DNA of 64,000 nucleotides from Dyella sp. C9. Lineage in GTDB: Bacteria; Pseudomonadota; Gammaproteobacteria; Xanthomonadales; Rhodanobacteraceae. A model generated the notes under the pieces. It saw only the letters and a list, made by a program, of their open reading frames with translations, did not search any database and had not been told where the DNA came from. Numbering within the stretch: position 1 is the first letter of the stretch; every line of letters begins with the position of its first letter. A program made the position numbers and the translations under genes. Location of the stretch: positions 1 to 64,000 of the forward strand of contig NZ_QIRF01000009.1 of assembly GCF_003332825.1 (NCBI RefSeq), in the 5' to 3' direction. Shown here piece by piece: positions 50,673 through 59,479 of the stretch.

Positions 50673-52391
50673 ATGACTCAAACCCCGCGACCCTCCGGCG
50701 CGATGACGCGTCCCGCGCCCCGCCCTTGCCTCATGCGGCTCGGCGCCCTGCTGCTGGCCGGCAGCATCGCCGGCACCGCCGCGGCCGCCACGCCCGACGC
50801 CACCAAGACGCGCAGCTACATCGACCACGCCTGGAGCACGCTTACACGGTCCCAGGACGATTGCGCTGCGCTCACCGACACCAAGGTCACCGGCCATCCG
50901 GTGCTCTACCTGCCCGCCGACCAGCCGGTGCCGCCCTCGGTGGCCGCCGTGGGCAGGCGCTGCGGCGTAGAGGTGCGGCCATTGCCGCGCACCATCGGCC
51001 AGCTTGGCGACATCGACGCCACCACGCTGCCGCAGCAGGGTTTGCTTTACCTGCCACATCCCTACGTGGTGCCCGGCGGGTTCTTCAACGAGATGTATGG
51101 CTGGGACAGCTACTTCATCGTGCTCGGCCTGGTCGCCGACCAGCGCACCGCGCTGGCCAGGGACATGGTCGACAATGCCCTGTACGAGGTAGCGCACTAC
51201 GGCGGCGTACTCAACGCCAACCGCACCTATTACCTGAGCCGCTCACAGCCCCCCTTTCTCACGGCGATGATGACCGCGGTGCTGGACGACCCCGCAGCCT
51301 TCGGCTCGGCCGAGGCGCGCCGGCAGTGGCTGGCCGGGGCGTATCCGCTGGCCGTGCGCAACTACGAAATCTGGCTGCGCCCCGAGCACCGCGCGGGCGA
51401 TACCGGGCTGGCACGCTACTACGACCTGGGCAGTGGCCCGGTGCTGGAAGCCAAGGACAGCGCGTACTACGTCGGCGTGATTCGCTGGCTGCGCGCGCAT
51501 CCGGCGGAGGACCCCGGCTACCTGCTCAAGGCCTCGCAGCACCCTGACGATGCCGAGGCCGCGCGATTGCAGCAAAGCAGCTGCGACGTGCGCGCTTCGA
51601 AGGTGTGCGAGGGTGCGTGGCTCGACGGCTATCGCCTCACCGCCGACTACTACCACGGCGATCGCGCCATGCGCGAATCGGGCTTCGACACCAACGCGCA
51701 CTTCGGTCCATTCGGTGGCTCCACCCATCACTACGCGGACGTCAGCCTCAACAGCCTGCTGTATCGCTACGAACGTGACCTGCACGACTTCGCCCTGCAG
51801 TTGGGCAAGCCCGGTGAAGCCGAGCGCTGGGCCAAGGCGGCCGATGCGCGCAAGGCGGCGATGGACAAGTACCTGTGGCAGGCGCGGGACGGCATGTATC
51901 GCGACTACGACTTCGTGGCCGCCAGGCCTTCGCCCTATCCCTATGTCACCACGTACTACCCGCTATGGGCGGGCTCGGCTTCGCCAGAACAGGCCACGGC
52001 CCTGCGCAAGGCGCTGCCGGTGTTCGAGCGCAAGGGCGGCCTGAGCATGGACAACCGCGCCGCGGGGGTGCAGTGGGGCGAACCCTTTGGCTGGGCACCG
52101 ACGAACTGGCTGGCCGTGGCGGGGCTCGACGCCTATGGCTTGCACGACGACGCCCACCGCATCGCGCGCAAGTTCATGGCCACGGTGGACCAGGGGCTGG
52201 CCGACGACGGCACCATTCGCGAGAAATACAACATGGTGCTGGGCAATGCCGAGGTCAAAGTCAGCGCCGGCTACAGCGAAAACGTGGTCGGCTTTGGCTG
52301 GACCAACGGCGTGTATCTGAAGCTGCAGGCCCTGGTGCAGGGCAGCACCGCGCCAAGCCCGGGGGCCGGGGCCACGGAGCACACGCCATGA
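50673..52391 (+). CDS. Secreted GH37 (trehalase-family) protein with altered active-site motifs
   Basis: 572 residues, AGGGAG just before the ATG; long signal peptide with cleavage after TAAAA (about 39). GH37 landmarks are present: PYVVPGGFFNEMYGWDSYF (130-148), NANRTYYLSRSQPPF (181-195), ESGFDTNAHF with the likely acid D339, KYLWQARDGMY, and GFGWTNGV (540-547). Two features differ from classical trehalases: PGGRF is PGGFF and QWDAPNGW is QWGEPFGW. Before GFGWTNGV the usual GGEY with the base Glu reads AGYSENVV. It may be a periplasmic alpha,alpha-trehalase or a relative with another substrate. Confidence 0.82.
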   Translation: MTQTPRPSGAMTRPAPRPCLMRLGALLLAGSIAGTAAAATPDATKTRSYIDHAWSTLTRSQDDCAALTDTKVTGHPVLYLPADQPVPPSVAAVGRRCGVEVRPLPRTIGQLGDIDATTLPQQGLLYLPHPYVVPGGFFNEMYGWDSYFIVLGLVADQRTALARDMVDNALYEVAHYGGVLNANRTYYLSRSQPPFLTAMMTAVLDDPAAFGSAEARRQWLAGAYPLAVRNYEIWLRPEHRAGDTGLARYYDLGSGPVLEAKDSAYYVGVIRWLRAHPAEDPGYLLKASQHPDDAEAARLQQSSCDVRASKVCEGAWLDGYRLTADYYHGDRAMRESGFDTNAHFGPFGGSTHHYADVSLNSLLYRYERDLHDFALQLGKPGEAERWAKAADARKAAMDKYLWQARDGMYRDYDFVAARPSPYPYVTTYYPLWAGSASPEQATALRKALPVFERKGGLSMDNRAAGVQWGEPFGWAPTNWLAVAGLDAYGLHDDAHRIARKFMATVDQGLADDGTIREKYNMVLGNAEVKVSAGYSENVVGFGWTNGVYLKLQALVQGSTAPSPGAGATEHTP

Positions 52392-53452
52392 TCCGGTCCA
52401 CGCTGCTCGCCAGCCTGCTGCTGGCCTCGCTGGTGCCGATCGCCCGCGCACAGGAGGCCCTGCCCCGCGTCGACGCCGATGGCGGCATCCATACGGCGGC
52501 CGGCGTCGTGCCGTTCGCCAGCGGCGCCTCGCCCGAGGCGCAGGCATTCTTTCCCCGAATGCTGGCCGCCGGCAGCAAGGCACCCCCGATCACCGCGCCC
52601 ATCGAGCAGAGCCGCGCCTTCTACGACCGCCTCAACAACAACCGTGCCGGACGCATGGCCCGACGCTACCCGGTGCACACCCACCACGACACCCTGGCCG
52701 GGGTGGGCGTGGACGTGGTCGAGCCCGCCCAGGGCATCGCGTCGCGGAACCGCGACCGGGTGCTGATCAACCTGCACGGCGGCGCCTTCCTGTGGGGAGC
52801 CCACAGTGGCGGCCTGGTGGAATCCATCCCGATCGCCAGCCTGGGCCGCATCAAGGTGGTCAGCGTGGACTACCGGCAGGGCCCGGAACACGTGTTCCCC
52901 GCGGCCAGCGAGGACGGGGAGGCCGTTTACCGTGAACTGCTCAGGCACTACGCCCCCGGGCACATCGGCATCTACGGCTGCTCTGCCGGGGGCGTGCTGA
53001 CAGGCGAGGTCGTGGCGCGGCTGGTCCAGCACAAGCTGCCGGTCCCCGGCGCGATCGGCACGTTCTGCGGCTCGCTGGTCGACATGGAGGGCGACTCGGC
53101 CTACACGGCCGCCCTGCTCAACGGCAGCCCGCTGCCCACGCAACCCCTGCGCCTGCAGGACCTGCCCTACTTCAAGGGCGTGAGCCCGACCGATCCGCAA
53201 GTGTTCCCCGGCCTGTCACCGGCCCTGCTGGCCCACTTTCCCCCCACCCTGCTGATCACCGGCACGCGGGACATGGCCATGAGCGCCGTGGTCCGCAGCC
53301 AGACCCTGCTGAGCCAGGCCGGCGTCGATACCGAGCTGCACGTATGGGAAGGCATGTGGCATTCGTTCTTTTCGGACCCCGAACTACCCGAATCGCAGTC
53401 GGCCTATGCCGTCATCGTGAAATTCTTCGATAGGCATCTCGGCCAGCCCTGA
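52388..53452 (+). CDS. Secreted HSL-type alpha/beta-hydrolase (esterase)
   Basis: 354 residues with a signal peptide (ARA|QEA near 21). The hormone-sensitive-lipase signature HGGAF is in INLHGGAFLWG (about 129), the nucleophile elbow is GCSAGG (about 200), the acid is in TGTRDMAMS and the base in GMWHSFF. The ATG overlaps the GH37 stop by four bases, so both are made together and sent to the periplasm. Such enzymes cut short acyl esters; deacylation of the imported sugar is a guess from context. Confidence 0.85.
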   Translation: MIRSTLLASLLLASLVPIARAQEALPRVDADGGIHTAAGVVPFASGASPEAQAFFPRMLAAGSKAPPITAPIEQSRAFYDRLNNNRAGRMARRYPVHTHHDTLAGVGVDVVEPAQGIASRNRDRVLINLHGGAFLWGAHSGGLVESIPIASLGRIKVVSVDYRQGPEHVFPAASEDGEAVYRELLRHYAPGHIGIYGCSAGGVLTGEVVARLVQHKLPVPGAIGTFCGSLVDMEGDSAYTAALLNGSPLPTQPLRLQDLPYFKGVSPTDPQVFPGLSPALLAHFPPTLLITGTRDMAMSAVVRSQTLLSQAGVDTELHVWEGMWHSFFSDPELPESQSAYAVIVKFFDRHLGQP

Positions 53453-53469
53453 AGGCATCGGGCCAGACT

Positions 53470-53498
53470 TTGCCCACCGCAAGAGGGGCGGTTATCCT
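53470..53498 (+). promoter_or_regulatory. Candidate sigma-70 promoter of pilR
   Basis: TTGCCC and TATCCT are separated by 17 bases, 28 bases before the pilR ATG; each box matches four of six consensus bases. A private promoter would be needed because pilS is far upstream. Confidence 0.4.
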
Positions 53499-53526
53499 AC
53501 ACAGGCCTAGATCCCCCTGAGACGAC

Positions 53527-54933
53527 ATGAGCCAACAGACCGTCCTGGTCATCGACGACGAACGCGACATCCGCGAACTCCTCACCATTACGCTTGGGCG
53601 CATGGACTTGTTGGTCGATGCGGTGGGCACGGTGACGGAAGCACGACGCGCCCTCGCCGAACGGCATTACGATCTCTGCTTCACCGACATGCGCCTGCCC
53701 GACGGCACTGGCCATGAAGTGGTCGAGCTGATTGCTGCCGAACATCCGGATACGCCAGTGGCGATGATCACCGCGTACGGCAACGTCGATGCCGCGGTGA
53801 ACGCCCTCAAGGCAGGCGCCTTCGATTTCGTCTCCAAGCCGGTCGATATCCAGATGCTGCGCCGCCTGGTGCGCACGGCGCTGCGCCTGGCCGAGGAAAA
53901 GCGCAGCGGCCACGCCGCCGCCAAGCCCGACGGCAACGAGCGCCTGATCGGCGAATCGCCGGCCATGCAGCAGGTGCGTTCCACCATCGGCAAGCTCGCG
54001 CGCAACCAGGCGCCGGTCTACATCGCCGGCGAATCGGGCGTGGGCAAGGAGCTGGTCGCGCGCCTGATCCACGAGCAGGGCCCACGTGCGAGCGGCCCGT
54101 TTGTGCCAGTGAACTGCGGCGCCATTCCGTCCGAGCTGATGGAGAGCGAATTCTTCGGCCATCGCAAGGGTAGCTTCACTGGCGCCGTGGGCGACAAGGA
54201 AGGCCTGTTCCAGGCCGCCCATGGCGGCACGCTGTTCCTCGACGAGGTGGCCGAACTGCCGCTGCACATGCAAGTGAAGCTGCTGCGCGCGATCCAGGAA
54301 AAGGCCGTGCGCCCGATCGGCGCCCGCGAGGAAGTGCCGGTGGACGTGCGCATCCTCTCCGCCACGCACAAGAACCTTGCCGGCCTGGTCGAACAGGGCC
54401 AGTTCCGCCAGGACCTGTTCTACCGCATCAACGTGATCGAGCTGCGCGTGCCGCCGCTGCGCGAGCGTCGCGGCGATGTGTCGCTGCTGGCCAACTTCGT
54501 GCTCCGCCAGCTCGCCACCAAGAGCGGCGGCGCCACGGGCAAGCTGCTCCCGGCCGCGCTGCAGGCACTGGAGGCCTACGACTTCCCCGGCAACGTGCGC
54601 GAACTGGAGAACATCCTCGAACGCGCGATGGCCATGTGCGACGGCGAGCAGATCGACGTGAGCGACCTGATGCTGCCCCAGCGCGCGCCCCGCGCGCAGG
54701 AGCCGGTGGCTGTCATGGCCGCGGCCGCCGGCATCCCCGCAGCCGTCCCGGCACCGATCGCCGCGTCGCCCAGCGCCAATGGCGGCCTCGACGACTACAT
54801 CAGCAACCTCGAGCGCACGGCCATCATCAAGGCGCTGGAAGAGTCGCGCTACAACAAGACCGCGGCAGCCAAGAAGCTTGGCATCACCTTCCGCGCCTTG
54901 CGCTACAAGCTCAAGAAGCTGGGCATCGACTGA
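53527..54933 (+). CDS. pilR: Type IV pilus sigma-54-dependent response regulator PilR
   Basis: 468 residues. A receiver domain (D54 in CFTDMRLPDG) is followed by the AAA+ sigma-54 interaction domain with Walker A GESGVGKE (about 168), GSFTGA and GGTLFLDEVAELP. The C-terminal Fis-type helix-turn-helix is NKTAAAKKLGITFRALRYKL. It activates pilA after phosphorylation by PilS. An Ala/Pro-rich linker (about 395-420) precedes the HTH. It is followed by a terminator and no pil genes. Confidence 0.94.
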   Translation: MSQQTVLVIDDERDIRELLTITLGRMDLLVDAVGTVTEARRALAERHYDLCFTDMRLPDGTGHEVVELIAAEHPDTPVAMITAYGNVDAAVNALKAGAFDFVSKPVDIQMLRRLVRTALRLAEEKRSGHAAAKPDGNERLIGESPAMQQVRSTIGKLARNQAPVYIAGESGVGKELVARLIHEQGPRASGPFVPVNCGAIPSELMESEFFGHRKGSFTGAVGDKEGLFQAAHGGTLFLDEVAELPLHMQVKLLRAIQEKAVRPIGAREEVPVDVRILSATHKNLAGLVEQGQFRQDLFYRINVIELRVPPLRERRGDVSLLANFVLRQLATKSGGATGKLLPAALQALEAYDFPGNVRELENILERAMAMCDGEQIDVSDLMLPQRAPRAQEPVAVMAAAAGIPAAVPAPIAASPSANGGLDDYISNLERTAIIKALEESRYNKTAAAKKLGITFRALRYKLKKLGID

Positions 54934-54937
54934 TGCG

Positions 54938-54966
54938 AAAAGGCCGGACGCGAGTCCGGCCTTTTT
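54938..54966 (+). terminator. Terminator after pilR
   Basis: AAAAGGCCGGAC and GTCCGGCCTTTTT arms with a GCGA loop lie five bases past the pilR stop. The A-run on the left lets it also serve dsbC from the other side. Confidence 0.93.
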
Positions 54967-54999
54967 GTTGGTGCAGGCAGGCCGCCACGGCCCCGTTCG

Positions 55000-55749
55000 T
55001 CAGCTGCCCTTGCTGAGCAGGTGCAGCATCTGGTCCGGCGTGACGTAACCGCCGAGCATGGTGCCGTCTTCGGCGATGATGGTCGGCGTGCCGGTGATGC
55101 CAAGGCGCACGCCCAGCTCGAACTCGTCCTTCACCGGGTTGGTGCAGCTGGCCGACTTCGGCGCATGCCCCAGCTTGGCTGCCGTGAAGGCGGCCTTGCG
55201 ATCGCTCGCGCACCATACCGACACCATTTCCTTGTAGGTGTCGGTGGTGCGACCGGACTCGTCGGTAACGCCGTCACGCGGCCACGCCACGTACTCGACC
55301 GCGATGCCGGCCTTGTTGAAGTCGGCGATGTGCTCATGCAGCGCGCGGCAATAGGCACAGTTGACGTCGGTGAACACGGTGACGCGATAGCGCGGCTTGG
55401 CCGGCGAGAACACGATGCGATCGGTCTCCGGCAGCTTGGCCAGTTCGGCCTTGCGGAACGCCGCCCAGCCATCGTCGCTGACGTTCTTCTTGGCGCCCAC
55501 GTCGATCAGGTCGCCATTGAGCAGGTACTTGCCGTCCGTGCTCACATACACCAGCTGGCCGCCGGTGATGACCTGGTAAAAGCCCGGGAACGGCGCCGGC
55601 TTCACCGAGTCGATGCTCGCGTCAGGCGCCAGTGAAAGCACCGCCTTGCGCACCACCGCTTCGGGACCCGGCGTGGCGCTGTCGGGGGCGGCGCAGGCGT
55701 TGAGCGAGAGTCCGCCGATGCACAGCGCCAGCAACCATTTCTTCAACAT
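55000..55749 (-). CDS. dsbC: Thiol:disulfide interchange protein DsbC
   Basis: Periplasmic disulfide isomerase, 249 residues from ATG 55749, which follows AGAGG by six bases. Signal peptide, then N-terminal dimerisation domain and thioredoxin fold with redox pair C131-AY-C134. A structural Cys pair (VWCAS and SASCTN) and the cis-Pro loop GITGTPT are also present. The end of the signal (LSLNAC) resembles a lipobox, so membrane anchoring is possible. It follows xerD as in enterobacteria; recJ is not beside it here. Confidence 0.93.
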   Translation of the reverse strand: MLKKWLLALCIGGLSLNACAAPDSATPGPEAVVRKAVLSLAPDASIDSVKPAPFPGFYQVITGGQLVYVSTDGKYLLNGDLIDVGAKKNVSDDGWAAFRKAELAKLPETDRIVFSPAKPRYRVTVFTDVNCAYCRALHEHIADFNKAGIAVEYVAWPRDGVTDESGRTTDTYKEMVSVWCASDRKAAFTAAKLGHAPKSASCTNPVKDEFELGVRLGITGTPTIIAEDGTMLGGYVTPDQMLHLLSKGS

Positions 55750-55842
55750 CTGAAACCTCTTCGGCATCCGTTTCCGAGGCTGGAAACGTGGGGACAGGCG
55801 TGCATTCTCGCACAGGCGCGTCTAAGGGTTCCGCCAGCATGT

Positions 55843-56754
55843 TCAGCCGCGCGGATGGTGCTGGGCGTGCAGGCGCTTGAGGCCCTCTTTCGCCACCAGC
55901 GTATAAATCTGCGTCGTACTGAGTGCACTGTGGCCCAGCAACATCTGCAGGGCCCGCAGGTCGGCGCCATGGTTGAGCAGGTGGGTGGCAAACGAGTGGC
56001 GCAGCACGTGCGGTGAAATGCGCTTGGCCACGATGCCCACGCCGAGCGCGTAGCGCTTCACCAGGGTCCAGAACATCTGCCGCGTCATGCCTTCGCCGCG
56101 GTTGCTGAGGAACAGCGCCACGGGCTGGCGCCCCTTGGCCAGCACCGGGCGGGCCGTGGCGAGATACGCCTCGACACGTTCGGTGGCCACTTCGCCAATC
56201 GGCACCAGTCGGTCCTTGCCACCCTTGCCGGTGACACGCACCACGCCCTGGCGCAGGTTGAGCGAGGCCAGCGGCAACTCCACCAGCTCGGACACGCGCA
56301 GGCCCGAGGCATACATCAGCTCCAGCATGGCGCGATCACGCAGACCCAGCGTGGTGGTCAGGTCAGGGGCGTCCAGCAGGCCCTCGATCTCACGCTCGGC
56401 CAGCGCCTTGGGCAGGCTGCGCGGCGTCTTGGGACGCTCGATCAGCAAGGTGGGATCGTCGAAGCCCGGCTCGCTGCGCGCCAGGAAGGCGTAGTAGCGC
56501 CGGAACGCCGACTGGCGCCGGGCCAGCGAGCGAACCGCCACCGGCTGGCTGCCGTGATAGGCGGACAGGTGCTGGCGCTGGGCGGTGCGCAGGCTCAGCC
56601 CCTGCCCCGCCAGCCAGCGCGCCAGCGCCTCCAGGTCCTGGCGATAGGCCTGCAAGGTGCGGTCGGCGAGTCCATCCTCGGACCACACCCGCTCGACGAA
56701 GGCGTCGATGCTGCGGCGGTCCGCTTCGGTGATACTTGAAGTCTGTTCCTGCAT
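55843..56754 (-). CDS. xerD: Site-specific tyrosine recombinase XerD
   Basis: 303 residues from ATG 56754. The N-terminal SAM-like core-binding domain is followed by the catalytic domain with R153 (SGLRVSEL), K near 177 (GKGGKDR), H249 and R252 (HVLRHSFATHL), H275 (LLGHSAL) and Y284 (TQIYT). It acts with XerC at dif to resolve chromosome dimers. In-frame sequence upstream of 56754 lies over the divergent gene and is not family-like. Confidence 0.96.
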   Translation of the reverse strand: MQEQTSSITEADRRSIDAFVERVWSEDGLADRTLQAYRQDLEALARWLAGQGLSLRTAQRQHLSAYHGSQPVAVRSLARRQSAFRRYYAFLARSEPGFDDPTLLIERPKTPRSLPKALAEREIEGLLDAPDLTTTLGLRDRAMLELMYASGLRVSELVELPLASLNLRQGVVRVTGKGGKDRLVPIGEVATERVEAYLATARPVLAKGRQPVALFLSNRGEGMTRQMFWTLVKRYALGVGIVAKRISPHVLRHSFATHLLNHGADLRALQMLLGHSALSTTQIYTLVAKEGLKRLHAQHHPRG

Positions 56755-56807
56755 GGACGCGATGCTCGCCGCCCGGCCACGTCGTGTGCAAGCGCTTCCA
56801 CCGATTG

Positions 56808-57320
56808 ATGGCCTGCGACGTGACGAACACCGATTCCGCCAACGTGAACTGTCCCCTGTGGCGCCGCCTGCTTGCCCTGCTGTACGACCTGCTGGCGGTA
56901 CTGGCCATCGTGATGGTGGTGGGCTACGCATGCCAACGCATGACCGGCGGCCATCTGATCACCACCGATGCCCACGCCCACATCGCCTGGTGGTACCAGC
57001 CACTGCAGGCGCTGGTGGTGTCGGCCTACTTCGTGGTGTCGTGGATGCGTGGCGGCCAGACGCTGGGCATGCGCCCCTGGCGAATCCGCCTCACCGCGCG
57101 CGATGGTGGCCCGCTGCGCCTGTCGCAGGCCCTGCTTCGGCTGGCCGTGGCGGCCCTGCCCCTGTTGCTGCTCGGACTTACCCCGTGGATCGGCCCGCGC
57201 GCGGCCGCGTGGGCCGTGGTGGCCGCTTGGACGGCATGGTTCGGCCTGGCAGCCATCGATCCCTTGCGCCGAGCTGTCCAGGATGTGATCGCGCGCACTG
57301 AAATTCGTAAGCTGGGCTGA
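56808..57320 (+). CDS. RDD-family membrane protein
   Basis: 170 residues from ATG 56808; a GTG four codons later is also possible and no clear ribosome site decides. WRRLLALLYDLLAVLAI carries the R..D of the first RDD segment. GQTLGMRPWRIRL follows the second hydrophobic segment, and DPLRRAVQDVIARTEI ends the domain. Function is unknown for most of the family; some are Na+/H+ antiporter-like. Divergent from xerD. Confidence 0.82.
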   Translation: MACDVTNTDSANVNCPLWRRLLALLYDLLAVLAIVMVVGYACQRMTGGHLITTDAHAHIAWWYQPLQALVVSAYFVVSWMRGGQTLGMRPWRIRLTARDGGPLRLSQALLRLAVAALPLLLLGLTPWIGPRAAAWAVVAAWTAWFGLAAIDPLRRAVQDVIARTEIRKLG

Positions 57321-57362
57321 ACTTCACATTCGCATAAGCCTCGCCCGGGCCACACTCCGCCC

Positions 57363-58106
57363 ATGCCGACGCTCGCCCTTCCGGAAAGGACGGCCGCCGA
57401 ACTGAAGCGGATCAACCGCGATTTCTACGAGTCGCTATGGTCTGGTTCGGAACTGGTCGATCCCCGCCGATTCAACACGTGGCCGATGGTGCGCGACCTG
57501 GCCATGGCGTTGCCGCGCCGGTTGGAAATTGCCCCAGGGCTGCGTCCTCGCCTCCCCCTGGACGGCACGTACTTCATCGACATGAGCCGCGCCGCACTCG
57601 CTGGCCTTCGCGCGGCCGGCGCAAGCGCCGCCTACGGCACGATCAGCGCCCTGCCCTGTCCCGACGACAGCTTCGACCTGATCTGCGCGCTGGACATCGT
57701 GGAGCACGTGGCGGACGACGACCGGGCCCTGCGCGAGCTGTCGCGCGTCGCCGCACCCGAGGCGCGACTGCTGCTGTCGGTGCCATTGCACCCCGAGGCC
57801 TGGACCGCGTTCGACGACTTCGTTGGGCACTATCGCCGCTATCCACCCGAGCAGATCGCCGCCCGGCTGGCCGCCAACGGCTGGACCATCGAACGCAGCG
57901 CCGTCTACGGCATGCAGCCCTCGTCGCGCACCCTGCTGAGCCTGGGCCAGTGGTATCTCACCAACCAGCGCGACCGCGCGCTGTGGTGGTACAACCGCGT
58001 GGTGATGCCGCTGGGACTGCGCCTGCAAAAGCCGTTGCACTGGTATGCCGGACTGGGCCCCACTGAGGGTGTGGATGAAATCATCCTGCTTTGCCGGCGC
58101 CTGTAA
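57363..58106 (+). CDS. SAM-dependent methyltransferase (class I, Methyltransf_11-like)
   Basis: 247 residues. Motif I is degenerate (LEIAPGLRPRLP, followed by FIDMS with the ribose-binding acid). Motif II/post-II is clear: GTISALPCPDDSFDLICALDIVEHVADD (core about 92-119), then LLLSVPLHPEAW. The C-terminal half may bind a lipid-like or quinone-like acceptor; the substrate is unknown. It lies 42 bases after the RDD gene. Confidence 0.8.
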   Translation: MPTLALPERTAAELKRINRDFYESLWSGSELVDPRRFNTWPMVRDLAMALPRRLEIAPGLRPRLPLDGTYFIDMSRAALAGLRAAGASAAYGTISALPCPDDSFDLICALDIVEHVADDDRALRELSRVAAPEARLLLSVPLHPEAWTAFDDFVGHYRRYPPEQIAARLAANGWTIERSAVYGMQPSSRTLLSLGQWYLTNQRDRALWWYNRVVMPLGLRLQKPLHWYAGLGPTEGVDEIILLCRRL

Positions 58107-58203
58107 GCAACTGATTCAACAGGCCTGAGATCCATGCGGCATTGCAGCACGCCTGCGCCAAACCGGGTAAGATGCGACCTTCTGACGCCTCCGGTTGCAC
58201 CGC

Positions 58204-59457
58204 ATGCTTTACCAGATCCATGAGTGGCAACGCGCCATCCTCGGCCCGTTGAGCCACTACGCCGAAGCCAGCGCGAAGATGTTCAGCGACCTCACCAGCC
58301 CGCTGTCTCACCTGCCGGGGGCGCCGCGGCTGGCGGCCGGCTATGAGCTGCTGCACCGACTGGGCAAGGAATACGAGAAGCCCGCCTTCAACCTGCCCCA
58401 GGTCACCGCCCATGGCGAGGAAATCGCCGTGATCGAGCGGGTGGTGCTGGACAAGCCGTTCTGCCAGCTCAAGCGGTTCAAGCGCTTCAGCGACGATCCG
58501 GTGATCATCGAGAAGCTCAAGAACGATCCGGTGGTGCTGGTGGTGGCGCCGCTGTCGGGCCATCACGCGACCCTGCTGCGCGACACGGTGCGCACGTTGC
58601 TGCACGACCACAAGGTGTACATCACCGACTGGGTCGACGCGCGCATGGTGCCGGCCAGCGAAGGCCCGTTCCATCTGGACGACTACGTCGCCTACATCCA
58701 GGAATTTATCCGGCACATCGGCGCCGAACGCCTGCACGTGATCTCGGTGTGCCAGCCCACCGTGCCGGTACTGGCCGCCGTGTCGCTGATGGCCGCGCGC
58801 GGCGAGCGCACCCCGCTCAGCATGACCATGATGGGTGGCCCGATCGAACCGCGCAGCAACCCCACCGGCGTCAACAACCTGGCGACCACGCGCCCGCTGA
58901 GCTGGTTCAAGGGCAACGTGATCCACACCGTGCCGCCGAACTATCCCGGCAGCGGCCGCGAGGTGTATCCCGGCTTCCTGCAACACGCGGGCTTCATCGC
59001 TATGAACCCGGGCCGCCACGTGAACTCGCACTGGGACTTCTACGAAAACCTGCTGCGCGGCGACCAGGACGACGCCGAGGCGCACCGCAAGTTCTACGAC
59101 GAATACAACGCCGTGCTGGACATGCCGGCCGAGTACTACCTGGACACCATCTCCACCGTGTTCCAGCAATTCCTGCTGCCGCGCGGCCTGTGGGACGTGG
59201 CGGGCGAACGGGTGAAGCCCGAGGCCATCACCGACACCGCGCTGTTCACCGTCGAGGGCGAACTGGACGACATCGCCGGCCTGGGCCAGACCGAAGCCGC
59301 CCATGACCTGTGCAGCGGCATCCCAGCCGACCATCGCGCCCATCGCGTGGTCGAGGGCGCGGGCCACTACGGCATCTTCAGCGGCCGCCGCTGGCGGCAG
59401 ACGGTGTACCCGCAGGTGCGCGACTTCATCCGCAAGTTCGACACGCAGAAGGCCTAA
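58204..59457 (+). CDS. phaZ: Intracellular polyhydroxyalkanoate depolymerase
   Basis: 417 residues from ATG 58204. With this start the catalytic triad falls at C183 (ISVCQPTV), D355 and H388 (EGAGHYGIF), the same numbers known for Ralstonia eutropha PhaZ1, which supports both the start and the assignment. The PHB_depo_C domain fills the C-terminal half. It breaks down stored short-chain PHA granules. No phaC, phaB or phasin gene is in the window. Confidence 0.92.
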   Translation: MLYQIHEWQRAILGPLSHYAEASAKMFSDLTSPLSHLPGAPRLAAGYELLHRLGKEYEKPAFNLPQVTAHGEEIAVIERVVLDKPFCQLKRFKRFSDDPVIIEKLKNDPVVLVVAPLSGHHATLLRDTVRTLLHDHKVYITDWVDARMVPASEGPFHLDDYVAYIQEFIRHIGAERLHVISVCQPTVPVLAAVSLMAARGERTPLSMTMMGGPIEPRSNPTGVNNLATTRPLSWFKGNVIHTVPPNYPGSGREVYPGFLQHAGFIAMNPGRHVNSHWDFYENLLRGDQDDAEAHRKFYDEYNAVLDMPAEYYLDTISTVFQQFLLPRGLWDVAGERVKPEAITDTALFTVEGELDDIAGLGQTEAAHDLCSGIPADHRAHRVVEGAGHYGIFSGRRWRQTVYPQVRDFIRKFDTQKA

Positions 59458-59479
59458 CCGGCACGCAGCAGCGTGCCCA

